Shown: one piece after another, positions 22,318 to 33,216 of the stretch
How the letters are laid out: each line of letters opens with the position of its first letter
Numbering within the stretch: the first letter of the stretch is position 1
Source: Xenoacremonium recifei
Lineage: Eukaryota; Ascomycota; Sordariomycetes; Hypocreales; Nectriaceae
DNA length: 64,000 nt
Reading direction: 5' to 3'
NCBI GenBank assembly: GCA_012184525.1
Contig: WOFQ01000001.1
Coordinates: 806,001-870,000 of the forward strand
Notes under the pieces: generated by a model
Databases searched by the model: none
What the model was told of the DNA's origin: nothing
The model's input: only the letters and a program-made list of their open reading frames with translations
Made by a program: the position numbers and the translations under genes

Positions 22318-24304
22318 TCATTGGGTCATGACTGGTTGGGGAATCCATTGATCCATCATCTCATGGTCAGCCTCGACGGGCTCAGGAAGTTCGTGTTGTT
22401 GCTTCCCATGTATCTTGATCATGTGCCGTTTCCAGTTGTCTTTGCGAGGAAAGCCTTTGCCGCCTTGCTTAGAATAGTCGCAGCCCGGTACTGAGCAGTG
22501 AAACTTCTTCTTCTTTTCATGGCGATCGTTGATATGACGCTGGAGATGGGTCTTGGTTCCGAAACCCTTGTCACAGCCTGGGTACGTGCACTTATGGTCC
22601 TTGGTGTGGTAACGCTGGTGATGTCTAAGTCCTGTCAGTCAAATTCCGACCAAAAGTTCAAGTCTTGGAAACATACTTCAACTTATGCGGTTGGTCAAAC
22701 ACCTGGTTACAACCAGGCTCATCGCACCCATAATTGTTCGTGGCCCTCGGTGACAGGTTAGGGAAGCCCATGTTTGGAGACGCACTATGTCGATAATCGG
22801 AGGTGTTGTCAGATCGAGGAGAGGGACTGTCCAACTGCGTTGCAGGTGTGTTTTGCGTTGACGGGTTGGTACTAGCCGGGCCAGGTTGGGGCGTAGATGA
22901 ATCGGATGGATAGCTGGGGTGTCGAAGGTCGTGGTTATCAGGTAAAGGACTCAAGTGGTTATTTGATGGGATATTTGATGGGATATTTGATGGACCGTTT
23001 GACGGGATATCTGTCATTGGTATGTCGACATCCGCAGGTTCCTCCTTGGAAGGATGTTCGATTTCGGTAGGAGTAGGAGAATAGACAACTGGAGTGGGCT
23101 GGCTGTTTTGGGACAGAGTGAAAGGTGAGGGGGCATCCGGGGATGCTTCGTGTTCAGGTTCGGGAATAGGTGGCGATGAGTGGTAAGCCATATACAGTTC
23201 ATGTTCTGTTCGGTGGTATAACTCCGTATCTGTAGAGGCTGGCATAATGTCCATAGGGTTCACCGTTCCGGGCGCCGCATAAACAGGGGGCGAAGGCGAC
23301 ATCTTAAACTTGTTCTCAGTCGGTGGCGACTCAGGGGGTGTTCGGGCGGCCTGCTGAGGCGGCGAAGGCGTGCCGAGCTGAACAGGCGAACCAAGGACTC
23401 GGGGGACAGGAGGAGGAGGCATGGAGGCCCCCGAAGGAGCCATGTTGATTGGAGACTCAACGGTCTCGGAAGTCGTGATGTGTCGTAGGGCAACATCCTG
23501 AGCACCCGGGGCAGTCGCAACTGGTAGGTCCTGAGTCTCACTATACGCGGGAGACGAGGGTGAGCTTTGGTCGCGCGTGCTCTTGCGGCGGAACAGTTGC
23601 ATGACGTTTTGCCTCAACGAGCTTCCTCGGGAGAGAGATCGCTTTTGCTCGGGTACTGGCTCAGGAGCCGTAACCATCCCAAAGGCTTCTGACGGTACCG
23701 AGGGGCTATAGTAGTCGGCGCTCGTCCCATTGAGAATGCCATTGTGGGAGTCGCCAATTGCTTGCGGCATAAACTCGCCGCTATAGTCGGGAAAGGATCC
23801 ATTTTGGTGGTCGAGGTTGGCGGAATCGGGCTGATAATTTGAAGCTGCGGTGGTGCTCGTGGTGGTATCGAGGGGGTAGGTCGAGCCTGGCAATGGCTGT
23901 CTGGTGGTTTGGGAGTAGTCGTTTCCTCCGTGAGAAGCCCATGGCATGTCCTTGGCAGAGTCATCTCCAATCACGCCCCGCGAAACTTCCCCCGGCTTGA
24001 ATGAATCTTGCGATGACAGGCGTCGATGGGCGTCGTCAGCTGCACCTGGAACAGCAGCATTGTTGGCCTCGGCGGTTTCGGGATCGAGGTCGGGTGCATG
24101 TCGTCGTCTTCGGCGCTTGCGCAGCTGCTTGACTACTACCGGGTAGAGGCATAGAGCGGCCAGGAGCACGGCAAAGACGACGCCCACGACGACGCCGGCG
24201 ATGCCTCCATGGCTAAGATGTCGTTTGGCCAGGACGGCCCTCGTGACGGTTCGGTCCGCAATCACATTGCTCCTCCGCCGCGCCAGTTGCTGCAGTGTGT
24301 CCAT
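22318..24304 (-). CDS. Membrane-anchored C2H2 zinc-finger protein
   Basis: Exons are complement of 22677-24304 and 22318-22624 (intron 52 nt, GTATGT ... TTAG), giving 644 residues. Residues about 33-58 (GGIAGVVVGVVFAVLLAALC onward) form one strong membrane span followed directly by KQLRKRRRRRH, a stop-transfer signal that places the rest in the cytosol. A long Ser/Pro/Thr-rich disordered region follows. The splice junction rebuilds finger 1, C-x4-C-x12-H-x3-H (CDEPGCNQVFDQPHKLKHHQ). Finger 2 is CTYPGCDKGFGTKTHLQRH and finger 3 CSVPGCDYSKQGGKGFPRKD. The combination suggests a dormant transcription factor released by cleavage; that is inference. An alternative is a membrane-proximal RNA or DNA binder. 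Confidence 0.8.
22961..23008 (+). repeat. 12-nt tandem repeat, four units
   Basis: Units of ATTTGATGGGAT and near copies inside the zinc-finger gene. On the coding strand they encode repeated I-P-S-N (SNIPSNIPSN). The length keeps the frame. Confidence 0.75.
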
Positions 24305-26473
24305 CGAATGTGCTGCCGTCTGTAGGAATTGTCGGTCGCGCCCGGGAGGCCAGACTCAGGGAGCTGAAGCCGCACGCGGCGGCAAAACGTGGCAGAGGAC
24401 GGCGAGCGCGAGCAAGGTATCCTCGGGAAGGGTCCAAGTCCCTCGAGAGAGACGGGAGGCCGCCGCACAGTGGGAATAGCTCGAGGACGGCGCGAATCCG
24501 GGGGACTCGGGTTGGCAGGCACAATGCGCGGGCAACAACGAGCTCTGTCGAACAGAATCTGTCGTCTCAGAGAGGCGCCATTGTCTTCATGATGAATGAG
24601 AGGATGCCAAGGAGGGAAACAGCAGTGGGGAGAGTGGTGTAAGAGAGCAGAAGCAAGAATCGGCGGACGGCACAGCACAGTCAGCAAGAGCACCTGCACT
24701 TTACTTCAAGACAGGAAGAGGAAGCTGCGGGCGGCGGGCGCTACCAATGCAAGTGCAGGTGCAATGGGGCCAGTGGCTCCCAGTGGCTCCCAGTGGAGGT
24801 GGAGCGTGGCAGGCGCGAAGCAACCTTGGAATCCGGGCCTGCCTGCTGTTGCTCCTGCCCCTGCTGTTTCTGCTGCTCACAGGGCTGGCCTAGCACTGGA
24901 AAAGGGCTGGGCTGGGCTGGGCTGGGCTTCCTCCTGCTGGGATCATGCATTGGCTGGATGGAGGATTCATCATCAGCATCACCGCGGCGGGACCACGAAA
25001 CATTTATTGCGGGCGTCTTCCCAGCCATCCCAGACACTCAGTCACGGACCTTTGCGTTATCCAGCCCTTTCGCTCTCGACAAGTGCCCGCTTCGGAGCTG
25101 CTCCGCGTCTCCAGAGCTTCCCCGGCGGTCTGTCCACCGTCAGCAGAGACAACATCTCGCACCAGCCCGGCGTCCGGCGATTGGATGCCTCCACGTCGTC
25201 AGACCTCTGCAGTAAGCTGATACACATATACCGGTTGCTGCTATAGGGGCCTCGTCCGATCAAGACCAGCTCAAAGGTATGTACCTCGTTATCGTTCTTC
25301 AACAGCTCCCAGTCTCCGGCCACGAACCGCCTCCAGGTGGGGGAATCCCGGCGGTAGGACCATGGCTGTGGCGCAGCATCTGGCCTGGTTCCATCATCCA
25401 TCCTCAATCTGGATATCCCCGGCTTCAACGCACCAGCTGAGCCACTCGTCTACTACCGAGTCGTATTGCATCACCACTTCTCTCCAGATATCCCCCTCAA
25501 AAGCCGTACAAACTCGGCTTCTCCGCGATGCACCAGTCACGGTCTTCTCCGTGCAGGTGGTGTTCGTGCTGGTGTTTCTGCCACCTGTGCAGCTCAGCCC
25601 CCAACCAGTTCACCACCAGCAATCCCCCGGAATCCAATCCTGTCTTGCACTTCTTCTGCCAAGACGGGCCAGGAACTCGGCTCTCTTGCTAACGACTCCA
25701 CTAAACACCATGCACGTCTCAGCCCGGCATTCAATGAGACATATCCCAAATTTAGATGCATCCTCCTCTTCGCACGGAAATCCACGCCCACTTAAGGGAC
25801 CCCTCAGATTCACAAGCTTTGATACGTATCTAAATAATAGATGTCTTATGTCTATCCTCCTTAACTTGAGCCCTATGCCTGACCCGAACTCAGTCTAGTC
25901 TAGAGCCATGTTCTTTATCCAGATCTACCCCTTACCCAGACCCGTATTCCTCGTCGAAACCTCTCATTTGATGCTAGGTTACTCCATGCTTATAACATAA
26001 ATCGGAAGATCCCGTGCGGGTAGAGAATGTATCCCATGCATATGGTTATGACTCGTTTAGATACATTGGCAGACCATGCAGCTCATTGAGGACTCTAACT
26101 TTCCCAAGTCTCAAGAACGCATCTTGTTGCCCGACGTTTGCGCCCCATCATTTGTCGATGACTGAGAGTCAGAACAATTGTGTTCACTCACTTATTCTTA
26201 GCCAACTTGACTGGACCAAATTCCGTCCGAAACTTGCTGATTTCATGAGACACATGCGTTCAATCATTAAACTTATCTAGTGGCTTGCTGGGTTGTCAAA
26301 CTATGTTGCTCAACCAAACAGTGTATCCAGCCGCCTCTCTTACATTTCTCGACCTTTATAAATTCCCAAGCGCCTCCTCTGCCCGTTCGTTCTCTGTTCA
26401 CGTTTCTCAGCCAAGCTCTATCATACCCCTAAAAGAGGCTCCAACCAAGGAGTCAAACAACCCTAGTCATCGT
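24305..26473. other. Gene-poor interval with possible decayed coding remnants
   Basis: Just upstream of the zinc-finger gene the DNA is GC- and CTG/GGGCT-rich (promoter and leader). Between about 25060 and 25700 the minus strand shows protein-like pieces in different frames (for example WREVVMQYDSVVDEWLSWCV and GDWELLKNDNEVHTFELVLI) that I could not join into one gene. From 25800 to 26470 the DNA is AT-richer without open frames of interest. Confidence 0.4.
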
Positions 26474-28931
26474 TTACAAAGTAAAAACTCGACCATCTCG
26501 CTTCGCATCATCCCAGATTTGTGAAGTGTACTCAGCTTTCACGCGTTGTCCCCGGCTCATCCGCCATGTCATGCCAGGATGCATGATGACAATTTCCGCC
26601 TGTCGCGCCCGCGTGATGGCCACGTTCAATCGCTCCGGCTGATTCATAAATCCGGCCTTGACAGTCCGGACCATGTCCAGAAACACGACGTCTGCCTCGT
26701 TGCCTTGCGCCTTGTCCACCGTCAGGATGCGCACACGTTCCTGCCACTTGGATGGCCATTTCTTCGCTGCTGCCGCATATTGACGGACCGAGGTGCTGTA
26801 CGGTGTCTGGATCATGATTTTTCCAGCGACGGTCGAGTCCTTGGTATTTCTGAATTCGGCGTCTTTCAATAGGTCCTCTACTTGTTGAATCACCCAAGCG
26901 TGATGGCGTGGGTTCCAAAAACTACCTCTCTGCGTCTCTTCGCTGCTCTTACTCAGGTGAACAACGACCCTGTTCTCGGCGACATCAGGTACATTTCCGA
27001 GCTTCGAGAGGTACATCTTCATGTGGAGGGCGGCTTGGGGATATTTGCCTTCTTCATCGTATCCAGAAGTCATCTGGCTGTTGTAGAACATCTTAGACGG
27101 CAACGCCTGCAGGTTCCCCAGGGCACGCTTGTTGACCAACAACTTGCTGTTGATCGCACCGACAGCATCCGCCCGCGCCATCATGCTTACTCTGAGCTGT
27201 TCAGCATGAGGATTGAACCTCAAGCCGTTGCGGAGGGCGTCTCGTCGGTCACCTCCCTTGACGAACGGTCTCGTCTGCTTGACATCTCCGGTCAAGATCC
27301 AAGCGATTGGATCGAAAAATGCCAAGGGAATGAGGCTCGTGAGCTCTCGAGCATGGGGGGCCTCGTCAATGAAGACCAACTCCGGTCTATATAGCTTCGA
27401 GAAGTTTCCATACGCCGCTACTGGAGTCGTGGCGATGAAGTCCGTCTGGGCCAAGACGGCACGGTAAAGGGTTGAGACTTGGTTTCGGATAGCCTTCCAG
27501 TCTTCCGTGCTCAACGCGGCGCCAGAGTCCATGCGTTCCAAGACTCTCTTGATCGAAGTAAAGCAATCGTGGCTATGCTTCTCATAGTAATCCCACGCCG
27601 CCTCATCCAAAGTCGGAGCCTTGTTGGGGTCTCTCTCGGTCTTGGCGTATTTGGCGACGTTGACCGTTGTGATGAACTTATTCGTGAAGTCGAGACCTTC
27701 TTCAGAATTGCCAATATCGTCGGACTCGACCTTCTTTTGCAACTTGTTGCTGTGCCGCATCTCGTAAGGCCAGCCATGCATACGAACGATGCGCAGCTTC
27801 AGTCCGGCCGACTTGCAAAGGCAGAAATAGCGATCTGCCGCATCGTCCACTGTCTTGTTGAGATCTACTACAAAGAGGATCGGAGTGTGTCGACGCTTTG
27901 TATGGCGTCTCTTCTTCGACTGGATCAGGGCGGCTAAGACCAAGTTCCACTCGGTCTTGCCAGCACCAGGACAGCCATTCACAAAGTACAGGCCATTGGG
28001 GATCTCAGTGAGGCCATCGTACGCTGCGCGATGGTCTTCGTTAAACGCCTTGAACTTCTCGACGAGCACTTGCGGGATCTGGTTGTTTGGATGAGTAGGC
28101 TGCTTTAGATGGGGGAAAGCGGCATGCAGGTCGTAGTTCACCGTCCATGTGTCCCTGAAGCTCTGGATCATTCTGAAAGCGTCACGCGACTTGAAGCTTG
28201 GTTCTCTTTCTTCAATGCGTTTGTCCTCCGTGAGGAATCTGAGAGCAGCCAGCTCAGCTTCGTATGTCAAAGAAAAGGTGTCCCAGGTGATGACGATATG
28301 TTGCATCTGACCTTCAGCCAGGTCAATAGCCGAAAAGTCGTTGAGGCCGCTTATGCACTGCATGGTTGCCATCAGGTCCAACTCGACGTTGACACCATCG
28401 TCGTTTTGCCAAGCCCGCGGTACATCAACCTTGAAGGCGGCGTACTTCGAGGCCAACGGGTTGGGTAATTGCTCGACGTTCTCATAGGGATTCTGAATTC
28501 TAGATGCCGCGAGATGAACCAGTGAGAACTTTCCATCAGGCCTCTCAATTGTAGCTTCCATGTCGATCTTGAAGCGGTCGGTCACTGACGGGAAAATTGT
28601 ATCTTCGGAAGGCGCAGGAGTCCTGACGAGAAGGATCCAGGATTTTGCAAAAGCAGTCGTCATTCCAGGGATCGGGGCGAGGACCCAGGCGTTGAACTTC
28701 ATTCGTTTCTCATTGTAACGCTTGAGCACCTCAATCTCATTGCCCATTTCGATCAGAGTTCCTTGTTCATGTCGGAGAGTATACTCCTCTATTGTCGAAA
28801 ATGTGAATGTTGCAGGCACGGCCTAGTAGTCCAGGACGTCAGTAAGAAAAGCACAGGCAAGATGGTGTTCCGAGACGGAGAGCATGACTGACCTGCTCGA
28901 CATCCGTCGTAATCGACATGATTGGACTCAT
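26474..28931 (-). CDS. UPF1-like superfamily 1 DNA/RNA helicase
   Basis: Exons are complement of 28893-28931 and 26474-28822, with a 70-nt intron (GTCAGT ... CTACTAG), giving 795 residues starting MSPIMSITTDVEQ. The large exon alone has no ATG at its beginning, so the small first exon is needed. About 290 residues of unknown N-terminal domain precede Walker A GCPGAGKT (about 296-303). Then LVFIDEAPHARELTS (Walker B), LTGDVKQTRP (motif III), RILTVDKAQGNEADVVFLD (motif V) and ERLNVAITRARQ (motif VI). This is the UPF1-like group of SF1. It lacks the UPF1 Cys/His domain. It is the immediate downstream neighbour, same strand, of the DNA methyltransferase. Substrate unknown. Confidence 0.88.
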
Positions 28932-29898
28932 GATGGCCAGGCGCGGTAGCGGCGGTTGGGAATCAAGTTGACAGGCACGAAGTTGTACCAGGCGAGAAAG
29001 GCAGATATCCCTGACCGAAAAAACCAAACCAATCAATGACAACAGGGGCAGGAGGGTATAAACGAAAGAGGGCAGAAAAGAATGCAATACGATCTGTTGA
29101 GCGGATCGCGCACACAAGGCAAGTGAATGAGGAATTATCTCTGACAAGCGAGCATCCGAAGCATGCAGAGGAAGATGGTGCTTCTGCGAGAAAAAACGAA
29201 GAGGACAGCTCCGAGGACAGACGAGAGAAGTCTGCTCCAATGGAATAGAAGCAGCCGAGTGAAGGGTAGAAGGAAGACGAGCCACAGACTGAGAGTCAAA
29301 CTGGAGGTGTGAAGAAGGAGAAAGAGATTTGGGAGGAGGCTCGGAGGGAAGCTGGGGTTTTATAACGCGGCAAGCACCTTCCTTCCATGTTGCAGATTCA
29401 CCGTCAGCGCGTCGCGCCTGCCCGCAAACGCGACCCCCGTTAAGTGACAGACGACTGAGAAATGACTTTCGCTGGCCAATGAAAGTTTGTGCTTGCGTTT
29501 GTGCACAAGCTACTGGCCTTAATCGATAGGAGCTGAAGCCATTCTGAGTTGAAGGTGAGAAGAAGGTGATGCGATTCGTAGGGGGCCATGCACTGCTATG
29601 TGACCAATTACCAAGTAGAGATACAGGCAAATTACCGAGCTGATATTCTTCCCCTCTGTATCAAGCACACCGAACATGTTTTATGGTTCTCCCCTCAATT
29701 GCTCGTACATCGTGGTGTAGACTTAAATCTCGACAAGTTTGAGGTGTTCAGGGGCATCGGCCCAACACCCAGCATAGAATCAGACAAGCCATCAAAGCAT
29801 CCACCTCCATAATCCCTCACATCAAGAAGAAACAAGATTCATAAATCGTTAAGTAGTTTTCGTGGTATTGTTGATACTCGTCTGCTTTTCGTTGGCGC
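28932..29898. other. Intergenic between helicase and methyltransferase
   Basis: It holds the 3' flank of the methyltransferase and the 5' region of the helicase. The minus strand stays open in the helicase frame up to about 29630 but reads as Ser/Leu/Pro-rich leader (CT-rich DNA), so I treat it as 5' untranslated sequence. Confidence 0.45.
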
Positions 29899-32100
29899 TT
29901 AAGTCAGATCAATGATCATGCGATCTCCCTGAACCAGATCTTGGCCGCGTGAATCCTCTTCCTCCTCAATAATCTCTATTAGATTTTCGTTCATACTCGG
30001 AGAGCTGCCTCCCTGGTAAGAGCCATTCGTAGATATCAGAGATATGTCTGAATCATCCTCGATCATAACGACATCTGTCGGTGCGGGTCGATACGGCTGC
30101 ATCCCATCTTCTCTCAACAGCCAGTTTTCAATATGTTGGTACAGCACGCGGACTGTGTTTGACGGGAAAGCATTTGCAATCATTCGTCGGATGGCAGTCT
30201 TTGTACCAAAGAACTGATGTGTTTTGGGAAATCCTTGAAGGCTGGCAACCTCCCTCATGGTGAAATCCCGCGTGCCATCAGGATAGTGTGTGTCCACGCT
30301 ACTTGAGCATGTGATTGTTCCAGCCAAGCGATTTGGGTTATAAGCTGCTCTTCGTGGGTTGTGCCTTCGGACTTGGTCAAGATCGTGGAGGCCATCTCCG
30401 CGACGAATGTCCCTAAGGGCCCGCTGGATGGTGTTCAGGGGCTGCAGGCCCGGCTCATCACCGTGTGTGGCATCGGGAAATGGAGGCAGACTTTCACCAG
30501 GTGCCGCTGCGATAACGATGAGTCTCTTCCGGTCTTGTGCGGCTCCCCAGGTGTAAAGGCGGACAACCTTCCAGCGAATGGAGTACCCAAACTGAGTGAA
30601 GTCGCCAATGAGCGCCCGGAGGTACGGGACATGGTGATCCCAGGTGATACCAAACGTCTGCTCAACTGTAATGATTCTCGGCTTCAGAATACGGATGAGC
30701 TCGTTGCATCCAAAAAGTGCGAAGATATTCTCGTCGTCGTTGGCGCCTGGACGTGTATGCGCTGGGGAGAAGAACTGGCATGGAGGAGAGAAGTGCAGGA
30801 CGTCGACGCGGATATGTCGGTTTCCGATGGTGGCCACAAATTCGTCAATGGACATCTTGAACTGCTCCGTGCCGGGAAAGTTGTTTTGGTATGTTTCCCA
30901 AACCTCTGGAGCCTTGTCCACTGCGTACATGACCTTAAAGCCAGCCATCTGGGCTCCTCGAGAGACACCGCCGGCTCCTGAGAAGGAGTCAAACACCGTA
31001 TATCGCTGTCCAAGCTGACGAGTTGACTGCGGTCTCCTCTGCTTACTCTCAAGGTCAATGACAACCGAAGATTCCCTTTCTCCAGATGGGATCCACGATC
31101 CGCCCTTGATCCGACCTCCTCGCCACTGGTTGCATAAGACATCGTCTGAGACGCGGAATCTTTTTTCCTTGACTTCGTCGACGTCAATTCGAACGATGGC
31201 TTCCTCCTTGCACTTCTTTCTGTTGACGATGGTAAAGCTGACCTCGAGCCTCTAGCGACAGGTCAAGCTCCCGTTTTCCCCCATGGCTTTCATTCGTGCC
31301 ATGTTGCCTTCGATGTGCCGGAACTCCCAGGCATCACAAGCGTGGTGCGGATACACCGCATTGGTGAATCTTAGTTCTCGGATTTGTATCACGTCGTTGG
31401 GCTCAACGTCGGTGTATCCTCCCATACTCATACTGCCATCGCAAGCGTCGTAGTGCAGCAACATGCAGACTTCGTTCAGCTTTTTCGGGAGCTTTCCCAG
31501 AAGGTATTTCGTCCGAGCATAGGGGATTCCGCGAATCTTGACAGTTCCATCAGCGCATCGGATAATGGTCCGAACAAGGATGAAGTTGACGCGATAGAGG
31601 CCAACAAGAGTCTCGCGAGTTTCGAGAAACATGCCGGGCTTGATGCAGCCGATGTTTGGTGTCGTCAGCTCCAGCAGGGATATTTCGCCGTTGCTGAGAA
31701 GCTCGTGTCTCGAAAAGTCGTAGTTCTCATCTTCCAGATCGATTATGTCGACATCGCCTTCGAGTTCGGCCATATCGATATCTCCCTCCAGGTCGATTAT
31801 GTCAACGTCGCCCTCGAGTTCGGTCATGTCGATGTCTCTCTCGAGGTCGATTATGTCGGCATTCTCTTCCGGGTCAGCCATATTCGTAAGCTCTTCGGGC
31901 TCAACGACGGCAACGTCTGATGAGACGTCCATTGCCTCCAACTCCTCTGATTCGATACTGTCGCGAAGCGTGCGCGACGATGTTGAGCGGCGTCTTCTCG
32001 ATCTTTCCAAGGGTCGTTCGGTCAGATACTCAAGTTCCATCTTTTCGTCTTCAATATGGATCCGACAGAATACATCTAGAGTGTCTGTAGAAATACTCAT
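29899..32100 (-). CDS. RID/Masc1-type cytosine-5 DNA methyltransferase, interrupted by an in-frame TAG
   Basis: One frame runs from ATG 32100 to the stop at 29899 (733 codons before it), broken only by TAG at 31252-31254. Before the stop: basic and acidic N-terminus, a SUMO-interacting-like array, and a BAH-type segment (IKPGMFLETRETLVGLYRVN, RELRFTNAVYP, EFRHIEGNM). After it: FRVSDDVLCNQWRGG and the catalytic domain with motif I FDSFSGAGG, motif IV SPPCQ (Cys at about 30780), motif VI EQT instead of ENV, motif VIII QDRKR, and MREVASLQGFP. EQT at motif VI marks the RID/Masc1 group, needed for RIP in Neurospora and sexual development in related fungi. No splice pair removes the stop in frame, and no ATG restores motif I downstream. 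So it is a disrupted allele, a readthrough case or a sequence error. Confidence 0.85.
31723..31857 (-). repeat. 27-nt coding repeat, five units (SIM-like array)
   Basis: Residues 82-126 of the methyltransferase are five 9-residue units: DIIDLERDI, DMTELEGDV, DIIDLEGDI, DMAELEGDV, DIIDLEDEN. Units alternate, so the higher-order period is 54 nt. The IIDLE core flanked by acids matches the SUMO-interacting motif pattern. Confidence 0.85.
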
Positions 32101-33216
32101 TCATTCGCAAAGCGAAATTACAAGAAGTCTAGGTGTGCTCGTTGTCCGAAATATCCCTGGCCTGAACTCTTCGAATAGTTAGCTCCGCGTGAAGGTGCAA
32201 GCATTCGATAGAAACCCAGAGAGACATACCATGGGGGGTGACCGTTGAGGGTCGTTGCAAAGAGGAGATGCAGAGATGCTGGTTCGACTACCTGGCGCTG
32301 GCTGCATCAGCAGCTCCTCTTGGGCGACGGCAGGTAGCCCGTTGTGATTAATGAGAGGAGTTGAAGAAAGAGGTTTCCAAATTTAAGATGCGAAAAAGCA
32401 AACGAGGGCTATCATGATATGCTCATGTGACTATGGACTGTGAATCATCGCCACTGCATCAGCTTGCTCCGGATTCCGAGAGCAAAATTTATAGGCCTCG
32501 GAAGTTAATAGAAGGTCATGGTAATGCATGTCACATTTCAGTGAAGTGAAGTTAGTCTCTGACTCGAGGTTTGAGTTGGCTTCCATTACACAATCCATCG
32601 CGACTCGACTATGGGTAGAAGCAATGTCAAGAATTTGGAATATGGGGTAGATAACACTGTTGTTTGTCTCAAAGAGATGGATGACTTCCTTAGTGTCTTT
32701 CTGCCGATCTCAGATGTCGTCTAGATCTGGTGATGACCTCACCGAGCTTTATCCGCCCCTGGACTAGCCGTACGAGGGTAAGATCCCGTCCCGAATCATT
32801 GATGTCAACGACTCACCTCATCCTAATGCAACCTAAACGATCTCTTATAGACGCCTCTCCCAACTGCTTTTCGTTTCCGTCTTGCTCAGACTGAAGTTAC
32901 GTTGCAAGTTTTTGTTTGGTCGCCTTTATTCCCTCAGCTATTGCACTACCCTACAGCCTCAAATTGATTGAACGTCGCTTGTTGACTCCGCCACAAGCTT
33001 TCGTATTTATTGAAAAGGGAACGACGACGAAATTTCATTAGCTACGAGTTTATGATAATCGTGCTTCGCAAACTCTTTTCTAAAGCTGAGCCTTCAATAC
33101 TCATCGGGGGTTGGAAGATTAGCTGTCAGCAATTCGAGTTCTTTAAACGACCTTCACAACTATACTTGCTTGGGCAGAGATCGGATACCTGGGTTCACCA
33201 ACATATATTGTCTCTC
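32101..33216. promoter_or_regulatory. Divergent 5' region of the methyltransferase and DNA glycosylase genes
   Basis: The two genes point away from each other across about 1.1 kb. The glycosylase frame stays open back to an ATG at 33010, but that stretch reads like translated leader (Phe, Ile, Leu and Gln mixed), so it is probably 5' untranslated. No other gene seen. Confidence 0.45.

Noticed and set aside
26882..27394. Plus-strand open frame opposite the UPF1-like helicase
   Set aside because: The helicase motifs on the minus strand explain the sequence.
28839..29630. 263-codon N-terminal extension of the helicase frame
   Set aside because: CT-rich leader texture and a good ATG exist at 28931; an extension of Ser/Leu/Pro would be unusual for this family.
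31230..31260. An 8-nt GT..AG word (GTCGCTAG) covering the TAG of the methyltransferase
   Set aside because: It is far too short for an intron and its removal would shift the frame.
33010..33216. N-terminal extension of the DNA glycosylase
   Set aside because: The stretch lacks the Lys/Ser-rich nuclear texture of the real start and looks like untranslated leader.
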